From: JBKPRX01 sp046734795
GTDB lineage: Bacteria; Actinomycetota; Thermoleophilia; Gaiellales; Gaiellaceae
Direction: 5' to 3'
Assembly: GCA_046734795.1 (NCBI GenBank)
Contig: JBKPRX010000005.1
Location: 1-7,536, forward strand
Length of the DNA: 7,536 nucleotides
Under the pieces are notes generated by a model. That model saw only the letters and a list, made by a program, of their open reading frames with translations, was not told the origin of the DNA and did no database searches. Both the position numbers and the translations under genes were made by a program. Each line of letters starts with the position of its first letter. The stretch's first letter is position 1. Of the stretch, positions 1 through 6,331 are shown piece by piece.

Positions 1-116
1 TGGACGAGCTGCTCGCCGATCCTGACCGCGAAAAGTCGCAACGGGTGATGGCGGCGATGCTCCAGATGAAGAAGATCGACGTTGACGAGCTCGAGCGGGC
101 GGCGGCTGCAGCGTAG
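1..116 (+). CDS. VOC family (PhnB-like glyoxalase-fold) protein, C-terminal fragment
   Basis: Only the last 38 codons are present (frame starting at base 3, stop TAG at 114-116); the rest lies upstream of the window. The visible tail reads DELLADPDREKSQRVMAAML, then LQMKKIDVDELERA. The pattern 'LLADPD..K.QRVM.AMLQMKKID...LE.A' is the typical C-terminus of PhnB-like VOC proteins (3-demethylubiquinone-9 3-methyltransferase domain family). Members are small cytoplasmic proteins of about 130-160 residues, usually of unknown substrate. The family assignment rests on this short tail alone. No metal ligand or active-site residue is in view, so no activity can be claimed. No obvious terminator follows; the 150 bases up to the next start hold nothing else I can support. 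Confidence 0.7.
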   Translation, partial: DELLADPDREKSQRVMAAMLQMKKIDVDELERAAAAA

Positions 117-256
117 GCGCCGCCGCCAAGCAGGCCGGCAAGCGCCGCGCCCAGTTTGGGTGAACCCCATCCGGGTGAGCCGGCGTCCCACAAAACATGG
201 ATGGCGCGTCGCCCGAGCGGCGCCGATACTCGGATCGCGGCCCGAGATTCGGCGCC

Positions 257-260
257 GAGG
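257..260 (+). promoter_or_regulatory. Shine-Dalgarno (GAGG) deciding the histidine kinase start
   Basis: GAGG sits 6 bases before the ATG at 267. The same reading frame is open back to an ATG at 156, but that start has no comparable site. The extra 37 residues would be a polar Arg/Pro/Ser-rich stretch that does not resemble a kinase N-terminus. The 267 start puts the hydrophobic segment close to the N-terminus. Confidence 0.5.
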
Positions 261-266
261 GCGAGT

Positions 267-1865
267 ATGGATGCGGCTTCCTTTTTCAGCGTGCACGCGG
301 GCGCGGTCGTCTGGATCGCGGTCGGCGCGCTCGCGTTGACAGCCGGCTCGCTCGCCGAGCTCGTGCGCCGTGGCCGTGCCAAGCGCGACTCGGTCTTCGA
401 CGCTTCGCCGGATGCGATGTTCGTCGCCGACGACGCGCGCGTCGTCGTCGAGGCGAACGCGGCGCTCTGCCGCGCCGTTGGCCGCGAGTGCGAAGAGGTC
501 GTGGGCCGGAAGCTCGAAGACGTCTTCGGTACGTCGGCCGACGAGACGCGCCAGGTCTGGGAGCGACTGCTGGCCGAGGGCGAGCTGCGAGGCACGTGGT
601 GCTTCACGGCTCCCGACGGCGCCGAGGTGAGTTACGACATCTCGGCCGCGGCCGCGATTGCACCGGGCCGGCACCTCGCGAGCCTGCGTGAGGTAACCGA
701 CGAGCGCCGGCTCGAGCGGCAGCTCCGACAGGCGGAGAAGATGCAAGCGCTGCGGCGACTCGCAGCCGGCGTCGCACACCACGTCAACGACGTCGTGCAA
801 GCGGTCGGCGGTTACGGGCAGTTCGCGCTCTCCCACCTCCACGGGGAGGACGAGGCGTCGCGCGACGTCGAGCAGATGATGCGCGCCGCAGATCGCGCTG
901 GTCATCTCTCACATCAGCTCTTGACGTTCAGCCGGAGCCGCTCGCTCGACGAACACGTGCTGAACCTGAACGATCTCGTCCACGAGACCGAGGCCGTCAT
1001 CCGGCGCACGGTGGGCGACGACATCCGCATCGTCAGCTCGCTCGGCGCAGGGCTCGGCACTGTACGCGGCGACCGCGCGGCGCTCGCACAGGTCGTGCTC
1101 GACCTCGCGCAGAACGCACGCGACGCGATGCCCCAGGGCGGTGTCCTGACGATGGAGACCGCGAACGTCGACGTTACGCCGGAAGACGCGGAAGTGATCG
1201 GGCTCGAGCCCGGCGCTTTCGTCTTGCTCGCGGTTGCAGACACCGGAATCGGGATGGACGAGGAAACGCTCGGCAGAGCATTCGAGCCGTTCTTCACGAC
1301 GAAGGCCGCGACCTCAGGCACAGGCCTTGGCCTCGCGACGGTCTACGGCGTCGTCACGCAGACCGGCGGCCGCGTCACGGTCGCAAGCGAGCCCTGCCAG
1401 GGCACGACAGTCCGGATCTATCTGCCGCAACTGACCGAGCCGGTTGCCCCGACGCTCGTGCCCGAGCACATTCCCGCCGAGGGCGGTTCTGAACACGTCT
1501 TGCTCGTGGACGACGACGAGACCGTGCGCGACCTCGTCGCGTCGATGCTCCGCGAGCACGGTTACCGGATCGTGACGGCCGCCGACCCGCTCGCGGCGAT
1601 CGTCCTCGCGGGCGAGGAACGGTTCGACGTCCTCGTCACCGACGTCGTGATGCCGAAGCTGAACGGTCGCGAGCTCGCGACACAGCTTCGCAAGCGCGAC
1701 CCCGACCTGCGCGTCGTCTACATGTCCGGGCATCCTGCGGGCTTGCACGCGGACGACGTTCTCGCGGACGAGTCGACCGTCTTCCTCCAGAAGCCCTTCA
1801 AGATGCTCGAGCTGGCGCGCGCCGTTCGCGCAGCTCTTGACCAGTCCCGCGCACCGACGCTCTAG
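267..1865 (+). CDS. Membrane-anchored PAS hybrid sensor histidine kinase with C-terminal receiver domain
   Basis: 532 residues from the ATG at 267 (569 if the ATG at 156 is used). Order of parts: one hydrophobic segment at about 10-33, predicted to anchor the protein in the membrane with almost nothing outside; a PAS domain at about 40-145 (begins DSVFDASPDAMFVAD); a dimerisation/phosphoacceptor helix pair at about 150-225 with H171 in GVAHHVND; an HK ATPase domain at about 268-388 with N-box N283, G1 box DTGIGM (325-330), F-box FEPFFTTK (339-346) and G2 box GTGLGL (351-356); and a receiver domain at about 408-525 with acidic pocket D415/D416, phosphoacceptor D459 in VTDVVMP, S487 in YMSG and K509 in QKPF. 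All catalytic boxes of the ATPase and receiver are intact. The usual AHDFNN motif is instead AHHVND, so the acidic residue after the phosphoacceptor His is lost. A fused receiver usually means an internal phosphorelay step or a separate output partner. No response regulator or phosphotransfer protein is adjacent, so the target is unknown. Confidence 0.93.
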   Translation: MDAASFFSVHAGAVVWIAVGALALTAGSLAELVRRGRAKRDSVFDASPDAMFVADDARVVVEANAALCRAVGRECEEVVGRKLEDVFGTSADETRQVWERLLAEGELRGTWCFTAPDGAEVSYDISAAAAIAPGRHLASLREVTDERRLERQLRQAEKMQALRRLAAGVAHHVNDVVQAVGGYGQFALSHLHGEDEASRDVEQMMRAADRAGHLSHQLLTFSRSRSLDEHVLNLNDLVHETEAVIRRTVGDDIRIVSSLGAGLGTVRGDRAALAQVVLDLAQNARDAMPQGGVLTMETANVDVTPEDAEVIGLEPGAFVLLAVADTGIGMDEETLGRAFEPFFTTKAATSGTGLGLATVYGVVTQTGGRVTVASEPCQGTTVRIYLPQLTEPVAPTLVPEHIPAEGGSEHVLLVDDDETVRDLVASMLREHGYRIVTAADPLAAIVLAGEERFDVLVTDVVMPKLNGRELATQLRKRDPDLRVVYMSGHPAGLHADDVLADESTVFLQKPFKMLELARAVRAALDQSRAPTL

Positions 1866-1907
1866 CCTTCCGCGACGCAGGATCGGGCCGCGTGGTTCCG
1901 AAGGGGG

Positions 1908-1936
1908 TTGAGTCCATCAGCACGCGACGTTACGTT
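1908..1936 (+). promoter_or_regulatory. Possible promoter TTGAGT-N17-TACGTT for the GH99-like gene
   Basis: TTGAGT at 1908-1913 and TACGTT at 1931-1936 are separated by exactly 17 bases. They match a sigma70-type -35 (TTGACA, 4 of 6) and the actinobacterial TANNNT -10 form. Transcription would begin about 7-9 bases after the -10, which is at or just before the GTG at 1945, giving a leaderless mRNA. That agrees with the lack of a Shine-Dalgarno sequence in front of this GTG. Judged by eye only. Confidence 0.35.
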
Positions 1937-1944
1937 CCGCTTCG

Positions 1945-2922
1945 GTGAAGAGAACGCTTTCCCCCCTTGCGTTCGCGCTTCTGCTTGCGCTCCTCGCGGT
2001 CCCGTTCGCCGTCGGCGGCTCGCCGGCTCGACCGACGGTCGCGATCTTCTACTACCCGTGGTACGGGACGCCGCTGCACGACGGCGAGTACGAGATGTGG
2101 CTCCAGAACGCCCACCGACCGCCCGTCGACATCTACTCGCCGTTCTTCCCGCTTCGCGGCGTGTACTCGAGCAGCGACGCGAAGATCCAAGCGGCGCAGC
2201 TGAAGGAGATCGCGGGCGCAGGCATCGACGAGCTCGTCGTCTCGTGGTGGGGCCGCGGGTCAGCGACCGACCAGCGCCTCGAGACGCTCCTCGGAGCGGC
2301 GCGGAAGCGTCACCTCGTCGTTGCCGCTCACATCGAGCCGTACCCCGATCGCACACCAGCGAGCGTCGCCGAGGACGTCGCCTATCTCGCCGGCCTCGGA
2401 ATCACGGACGTCTACGTCTACAACGCCGAGTCGATTCCGGCAGCGGACTGGGCTGCGGCGCGAGAGGGGATGGCGCAGGTCCGGCTCTTCGCACAGACGC
2501 CATACGTCGGCTTCGCATCGGCGGCGCGCTTCGACGGCGTCTACACCTACGACATCGTCGGGTACGGCCCGGACACCTTCGGGCGACTCTGCAACCAGGC
2601 GCATGCCCGGGGACTCCTCTGTGCGCCGTCGGTCGGACCCGGTTACGACGCGGTCAAAGCCGACGGCGACCCGCGGATCAAGCCGAGGCGGAACGGCAAG
2701 ACCTACGACGGGATGTGGAGAGCGGCCCTGGCTGCCCCGACTGATCTCGTCACCGTGACGAGCTACAACGAGTGGGGCGAAGGAACGCAGGTCGAGCCCG
2801 CCCGACCGATGCGCGGTTACCAGAGCTACGAAGGCGCGTGGGGCTTGCACGGCACATCCGCGGCGTACGCGTACGTCGCGCGGACCGCTTACTGGGCGGC
2901 TCGTCTGCACAAGCGCCGCTAG
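1945..2922 (+). CDS. Secreted glycoside hydrolase family 99-like (endo-alpha-mannosidase-like) protein
   Basis: 325 residues. The GTG at 1945 is the first usable start after an in-frame TGA at 1909-1911. Residues 1-28 look like a Sec signal peptide: KR, then the hydrophobic stretch PLAFALLLALLAVPFAV, then small residues. There is no lipobox Cys, so the product is probably released outside the membrane. The mature part begins with VAIFYYPWYG (32-41), a hallmark of GH99-like (beta/alpha)8 proteins. It also has SWWGRGS (100-106), HIEPY (129-133) and SYNEWGEGTQVEP (273-285). In GH99 endo-alpha-1,2-mannosidases and endomannanases the catalytic pair is two Glu three residues apart near the C-terminus; E276 and E279 fit that spacing. 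The substrate cannot be told from sequence. An alpha-mannan or mannose-containing glycan is the family expectation, but GH99-like proteins in actinobacteria are mostly uncharacterised. The gene stands alone between a kinase and a lipid gene, with 79 bases upstream and 34 downstream. Confidence 0.85.
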   Translation: MKRTLSPLAFALLLALLAVPFAVGGSPARPTVAIFYYPWYGTPLHDGEYEMWLQNAHRPPVDIYSPFFPLRGVYSSSDAKIQAAQLKEIAGAGIDELVVSWWGRGSATDQRLETLLGAARKRHLVVAAHIEPYPDRTPASVAEDVAYLAGLGITDVYVYNAESIPAADWAAAREGMAQVRLFAQTPYVGFASAARFDGVYTYDIVGYGPDTFGRLCNQAHARGLLCAPSVGPGYDAVKADGDPRIKPRRNGKTYDGMWRAALAAPTDLVTVTSYNEWGEGTQVEPARPMRGYQSYEGAWGLHGTSAAYAYVARTAYWAARLHKRR

Positions 2923-2944
2923 CAGGCCCTTTTCAACCGCCGCG

Positions 2945-2950
2945 TATCCT
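2945..2950 (+). promoter_or_regulatory. Possible -10 element (TATCCT) for a leaderless phosphatidyltransferase mRNA
   Basis: TATCCT ends 6 bases before the GTG start at 2957, the distance expected if transcription begins at the start codon. No convincing -35 is present 16-18 bases upstream, and no Shine-Dalgarno sequence precedes the GTG. The alternative is readthrough from the GH99-like gene, whose stop is only 34 bases away. Confidence 0.25.
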
Positions 2951-2956
2951 TCGAGC

Positions 2957-3502
2957 GTGGCGACACGCGCTGTACCGGCTCCGTTGGCACTGCTACCGAA
3001 CGTGCTGACCGTTGCGCGCCTGCTCGTCATTCCGGTCTTCGTCGCCTTGATGATCGAGGCGGGCGAGTCGCCGAGCTGGCCCGCCGGCATCCTGTTCGGG
3101 GCCGCCGCAATCACCGACCAGCTCGACGGCTACCTCGCGCGCCGCTGGCACGCCGAGTCCCGTTTCGGCAAGATCGCCGACCCGCTCGCAGACCGCCTCC
3201 TGATCGACGCGGCCGTCGTCCTGCTCGTCTACTACGACCGGCTGCCCTGGGCTGGTCTCGTCGTCATCCTCGCGCGCGATGGACTGCTGCTCTTCGGCTA
3301 CCCGTTCCTCGTCCCGCGCGGCGTCGAGATCGACGTGAATCTCGTCGGCAAGATCGCGACGTGGTTTCTCTACGCAGGCGTCGCCTTCCGGATCGTCACT
3401 GACGACGACTGGCCGCTTTGGCTCTTCTGGGCGGGCGTCGTACTCGCGCTCGTCGCCGCGATGTTGTACGTCCGCACCGCGTGGAAGGAACTGAGACGAT
3501 GA
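2957..3502 (+). CDS. CDP-alcohol phosphatidyltransferase (PgsA / cardiolipin synthase type)
   Basis: 181 residues, a normal length for the family. It is an integral membrane enzyme that moves a phosphatidyl group from CDP-diacylglycerol to an alcohol, releasing CMP. The full family signature is present: D54-x2-D57-G58-x2-A61-R62-x8-G71-x3-D75-x3-D79, whose Asp residues bind the metals and one acts as general base. The N-terminus (LPNVLTVARLLVIPVFV) is typical of phosphatidylglycerophosphate synthases, and further hydrophobic segments lie at about 43-54, 82-93, 98-118, 128-147 and 152-171. The acceptor is uncertain: glycerol-3-phosphate (PgsA) or phosphatidylglycerol (the 'eukaryote-like' cardiolipin synthase known from Streptomyces coelicolor, SCO1389). 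From memory, the Streptomyces gene also neighbours a large nucleotidyltransferase gene, which favours the second reading somewhat. The start is GTG. The stop overlaps the next ATG by 4 bases (ATGA), so the two genes are probably translationally coupled. Confidence 0.9.
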   Translation: MATRAVPAPLALLPNVLTVARLLVIPVFVALMIEAGESPSWPAGILFGAAAITDQLDGYLARRWHAESRFGKIADPLADRLLIDAAVVLLVYYDRLPWAGLVVILARDGLLLFGYPFLVPRGVEIDVNLVGKIATWFLYAGVAFRIVTDDDWPLWLFWAGVVLALVAAMLYVRTAWKELRR

Positions 3503-6006
3503 AGGCCGTCGTCATGGCCGGGGGCGAGGGCACACGCCTTCGGCCGCTCACCTCGAATCAGCCGAAGCCGATGGTCCCGATCGTCGGCAAGCCCTGCATG
3601 GAGCACATCATCGAGCTCCTCAAGGTCCACGGATTCGAAGAAGTGATCGTCACGGTGGCGTTCCTGCCACAGGCCATTCGCTCGTACTTCGGCTCCGGCG
3701 AGAGCCTCGGCCTCCAGATCGAGTATTCGGTCGAGGAGTCGCCGCTCGGGACGGCGGGGTCGGTCCGCCTCGCCGGCGACAAGCTCGACGAGACGTTCCT
3801 CGTCATCTCGGGCGACGCGCTCTGCGACGTCGACCTGACGGCGCTCGTGAACTTCCACCGGGAGAAGGGCGCGTCGGCCACGATCGGCCTCAAGTCGGTC
3901 GACAACCCACTCGAGTTCGGCATCGTCGTCACGGACGCGGACGGCCGCGTCGAGCGCTTCCTCGAGAAGCCGTCGTGGGGTCAGGTGTTCTCCGACACGA
4001 TCAACACCGGGATCTACTTGCTCGAGCCCGAAGTGCTGCGGCATGTGCCGACCGACCGGCCGTTCGACTTCTCGAAGGAGCTCTTTCCGCTTTTGCTCGA
4101 GATGGGGCGGCCGATGTACGGCTTCGTCGTCGAGGGCTACTGGCAGGACATCGGCAACCTCGACCAATACCGCCAGGCGAACTTCGACGCGCTCGACGAG
4201 CGCCTTCGCCTCAACATTCCAGGAGTCCAGCTCCGCGGGAACGTCTGGATCGGCGAAGGCGTCGACGTCGAGCTCGATGCGGTCGAGGGACCGGCCTTCA
4301 TCGGGCCGAACAGCCGCATCGGCGCCGACGCGTCCGTCGGTCCGTACTCCGTTCTCGGAAGCGGCGTCACGCTGCGCGACTCGGCGCGCGTGTCGCGCTC
4401 GATCGTCGACGCGGGCTCGTATCTCGGTCGTTCCACTCTCGTCGAAGGCGCGATTCTCGGGCGCTCGTGCGATCTGCGCGCGCATGTCCGCGTGCACGAA
4501 GGCGTCGCGATCGGCGACGAGGTGAGGGTCGGCGCCGAGAGCGTGATCCTGCCTGGCGTCCGGATCTATCCGTACAAGGAGGTCGAGGCTGGCGCCCAGA
4601 TCTTCGAGAGCCTGATCTGGGAGTCGCGCGCGTCGGCCCGGCTCTTCGACCAAGAAGGCGTGCAAGGGCTGATCAACGTCGACCTGACCCCGGAGGTCGC
4701 GGTTCGGCTCGCTGCGTCCTTTGGGACAGCGTTGCGGCGCGGTGCACGCGTCGTGATGAGCCGCGAAGGCGCGCCGGCTTGCCGTGTCACGAAACGCGCG
4801 ATGATCTCCGGCCTCAACTCGACCGGCGTCAACGTCGCCGACCTGCGCGTGCTCCCGGCTGGCGTTGCGCGGCACCTCTTGAAGTCCGAGAGCTTCGACG
4901 CCGGTGTCCACGTCGGCATCTCGCCGCGCGACCCGGAGGCGATCCGCATCCAGTTCTTCGAGCCGCCCGGGATCGAGCTGACGGCGTCGATGCAAAAGGA
5001 GATCGAGAAGCACTACACACGGCAGGAGCTTCGGCGCATGGCCGCGGCCGACGTCGGCGCCACGACCTATCCGGCACGCGTCCGCGAGTCGTACGCGCAC
5101 GACCTGCTCGCGAGCCTGGACGTCGACCGGATCCGCAGTCGTCAGTTCCGCGTCGTCGTCGACTACGGATTCTCGGCCGCGTCATACGTCCTTCCGCTCG
5201 TCCTCGGGCCGCTTCAGGTGGAGGTCGTGTCGGCGCACGCATTCCCGTCGGAGACCGACGGCGCCGGCGTGGCCGAAGAGGAGGCGCTCGCGCAGGCGTG
5301 CCGTCTCATCAAGGCCGTCGGTGCCGATCTCGGCGCAGTCTTCGATCGTGCGGGAGAACGGCTGCGGCTCGTCGACGAGCGCGGGGAGGAAGTGCCGTAC
5401 GACCAGGCGCTGCTTCTCTACGTCAGCCTCCTCGGCGACTCGGGTCGCCACGGCCGCCTCGCGTTTCCGGTGACCGTGACGAGCCAGACACAGCGGCTCG
5501 CCGACCAGGCCGGCCTCGAGGTCCTCTGGACCGCGGCGTCGCTCGCCGAGCTGACAAAGGCGGCGGCCTCGGACGGCATCATCTTCGCCGGCTCCGTCGG
5601 GGGCGGCTACGTGTTCCCGCAGTTCCTGCCGGCCTACGACGCCGTCGCGAGCCTCGCGCACTTGCTCGAGCTGCTCGCGCCGCAGTCGCGGCCCCTCTCG
5701 GAGCTCGTCGCCGAGCTGCCGCAACCGACGCTCGTCCATGAAGAGCTGCCGTGTCCGTGGTCGCTGAAGGGAACCGTGATGCGCGTTCTGAACGAGCGCT
5801 TCGCCGAACGCGACGTCGATCTCACCGACGGCATCAAGGTCTTCGAGGAGCGAGGCTGGGCTCAGGTGCTGCCGGATCCCGACCAGCCCCTGATCCACAT
5901 CTACGCAGAGGGCGAGACGCCCGCAGACTCCGACGAGCTCGCGACGGTGCTCCGCGACATCGTGACCGCGATCGAGCAGGGGACAGAAGAGCCGGCGCGA
6001 ACCTGA
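3499..6006 (+). CDS. Sugar-1-phosphate nucleotidyltransferase fused to a left-handed beta-helix and a degenerate phosphomannomutase-like domain
   Basis: 835 residues from the ATG at 3499, preceded by GGAAGGAA at 3483-3490; upstream extension of the frame is not supported. Residues 1-235 are a nucleotidyltransferase (mannose-1-phosphate guanylyltransferase or glucose-1-phosphate thymidylyl/uridylyltransferase type). They carry the GGEGTRLRP nucleotide loop (8-16), PKP (22-24), SGDALCDVD with D106, FLEKPS (154-159), NTGIYLLEP (169-177) and YWQDIG (214-219). About 245-375 is a hexapeptide-repeat beta-helix (FIGPNSRIGADASVGPYSVL and similar). About 380-830 follows the phosphoglucomutase/phosphomannomutase fold. 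Its signature loops are altered: TASHNP reads GISPRDP (473-479, Ser kept), DGDADR reads DRAGER (616-621), GGExSGH reads AGSVGGG (697-703) and RPSGTEP reads LPDPDQP (791-797). The pyrophosphorylase half should be active, making an NDP-sugar (GDP-mannose is the usual annotation). The mutase half probably is not. The gene follows and overlaps the phosphatidyltransferase gene. Confidence 0.92.
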   Translation: MKAVVMAGGEGTRLRPLTSNQPKPMVPIVGKPCMEHIIELLKVHGFEEVIVTVAFLPQAIRSYFGSGESLGLQIEYSVEESPLGTAGSVRLAGDKLDETFLVISGDALCDVDLTALVNFHREKGASATIGLKSVDNPLEFGIVVTDADGRVERFLEKPSWGQVFSDTINTGIYLLEPEVLRHVPTDRPFDFSKELFPLLLEMGRPMYGFVVEGYWQDIGNLDQYRQANFDALDERLRLNIPGVQLRGNVWIGEGVDVELDAVEGPAFIGPNSRIGADASVGPYSVLGSGVTLRDSARVSRSIVDAGSYLGRSTLVEGAILGRSCDLRAHVRVHEGVAIGDEVRVGAESVILPGVRIYPYKEVEAGAQIFESLIWESRASARLFDQEGVQGLINVDLTPEVAVRLAASFGTALRRGARVVMSREGAPACRVTKRAMISGLNSTGVNVADLRVLPAGVARHLLKSESFDAGVHVGISPRDPEAIRIQFFEPPGIELTASMQKEIEKHYTRQELRRMAAADVGATTYPARVRESYAHDLLASLDVDRIRSRQFRVVVDYGFSAASYVLPLVLGPLQVEVVSAHAFPSETDGAGVAEEEALAQACRLIKAVGADLGAVFDRAGERLRLVDERGEEVPYDQALLLYVSLLGDSGRHGRLAFPVTVTSQTQRLADQAGLEVLWTAASLAELTKAAASDGIIFAGSVGGGYVFPQFLPAYDAVASLAHLLELLAPQSRPLSELVAELPQPTLVHEELPCPWSLKGTVMRVLNERFAERDVDLTDGIKVFEERGWAQVLPDPDQPLIHIYAEGETPADSDELATVLRDIVTAIEQGTEEPART

Positions 6007-6014
6007 ATCGCAGG

Positions 6015-6042
6015 CTGACGTCGAGGCCCGGGCCGCTAGGCT
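6015..6042 (+). promoter_or_regulatory. Possible promoter CTGACG-N16-TAGGCT for the rsiG-FHA-merR operon
   Basis: CTGACG at 6015-6020 (4 of 6 to TTGACA) and TAGGCT at 6037-6042 (TANNNT form) are 16 bases apart in the 76-base gap after the nucleotidyltransferase gene. Transcription would begin near 6049-6050, leaving a 33-base leader that contains the AAAGGG site. The spacer holds a perfect 10-base palindrome, GGCCCGGGCC (6025-6034). It could be an operator half-site or a chance product of high GC. Judged by eye only. Confidence 0.35.
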
Positions 6043-6071
6043 AAAGTTCAGGTTGAGGGATTACCCGACCG

Positions 6072-6077
6072 AAAGGG
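6072..6077 (+). promoter_or_regulatory. Shine-Dalgarno (AAAGGG) deciding a TTG start
   Basis: AAAGGG ends 5 bases before the TTG at 6083. A TTG at 6053 in the same frame would add ten residues but has only CAGG directly abutting it, too close to act. The 6083 start gives MEPFPDLPNLSDEDL, whose LSDEDL segment is the usual beginning of the conserved part of RsiG-like proteins. Confidence 0.5.
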
Positions 6078-6082
6078 CGCTC

Positions 6083-6331
6083 TTGGAACCGTTCCCCGAT
6101 CTCCCGAACCTCTCCGACGAGGATCTCAAGCAGCTGATCGACGACCTCACGCGTCGAGAGCAGGAGGTGTCGTACGAGCGCCGCTTGCTCCACGGCAAAA
6201 TCGACTTTCTCCGCGCGGAACTCGTCGCGCGCTTGCAGAAGACGCACGGGCGGAGCGTGCTCGAGCAGGTCGACGTCGAAGCGTTGACGGAGATCCTGGC
6301 CGGCAAGGCGGCACCGCCGCCCACCGGATGA
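6083..6331 (+). CDS. rsiG: RsiG-like small c-di-GMP-binding anti-sigma factor (single-motif form)
   Basis: 82 residues from the TTG at 6083 (92 from the TTG at 6053). It is all-helical: LSDEDLKQLIDDLTRREQEV (10-29), then a second, highly charged stretch SYERRLLHGKIDFLRAELVARL (30-51, described from its key residues), then a helical tail and a Pro-rich end. RsiG is the Streptomyces anti-sigma factor that holds the sporulation/flagellar-type sigma factor WhiG when bound to c-di-GMP. Its signature is E-x3-S-x2-R-x3-Q-x3-D. Here the spacing is exact with E26, S30, R33, H37, D41: only the Gln is changed, to His. Streptomyces RsiG has two copies in one roughly 200-residue chain. The short single-copy form known from Rubrobacter works as a homodimer, and this protein has that layout. 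No WhiG-like sigma gene is in the window. The stop overlaps the next ATG (ATGA). Confidence 0.75.
   Translation: MEPFPDLPNLSDEDLKQLIDDLTRREQEVSYERRLLHGKIDFLRAELVARLQKTHGRSVLEQVDVEALTEILAGKAAPPPTG

Noticed and set aside
156..266. N-terminal extension of the histidine kinase from the ATG at 156
   Set aside because: The extension is polar and Arg/Pro/Ser-rich with no Shine-Dalgarno site, whereas the ATG at 267 has GAGG 6 bases upstream and puts the membrane segment near the N-terminus.
1866..1944. A rho-independent terminator after the histidine kinase
   Set aside because: I could not find a stable hairpin followed by a T-run in this gap; the aagggggttg stretch is not part of a stem.
1908..2744. 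A 278-codon + strand open frame overlapping the GH99-like gene
   Set aside because: Arg-rich, low-complexity translation with no family pattern; the frame at 1945-2922 carries the signal peptide and GH99 motifs.
3370..5100. A 576-codon open frame on the minus strand opposite the nucleotidyltransferase gene
   Set aside because: It is antisense to a clearly recognised protein, has no family motif, and is the kind of long open frame that GC-rich codon bias creates on the opposite strand.
3975..5741. A 588-codon + strand open frame in another phase inside the nucleotidyltransferase gene
   Set aside because: The translation is Arg/Ala-rich with no motif, while the overlapping frame encodes a continuous, recognisable enzyme.
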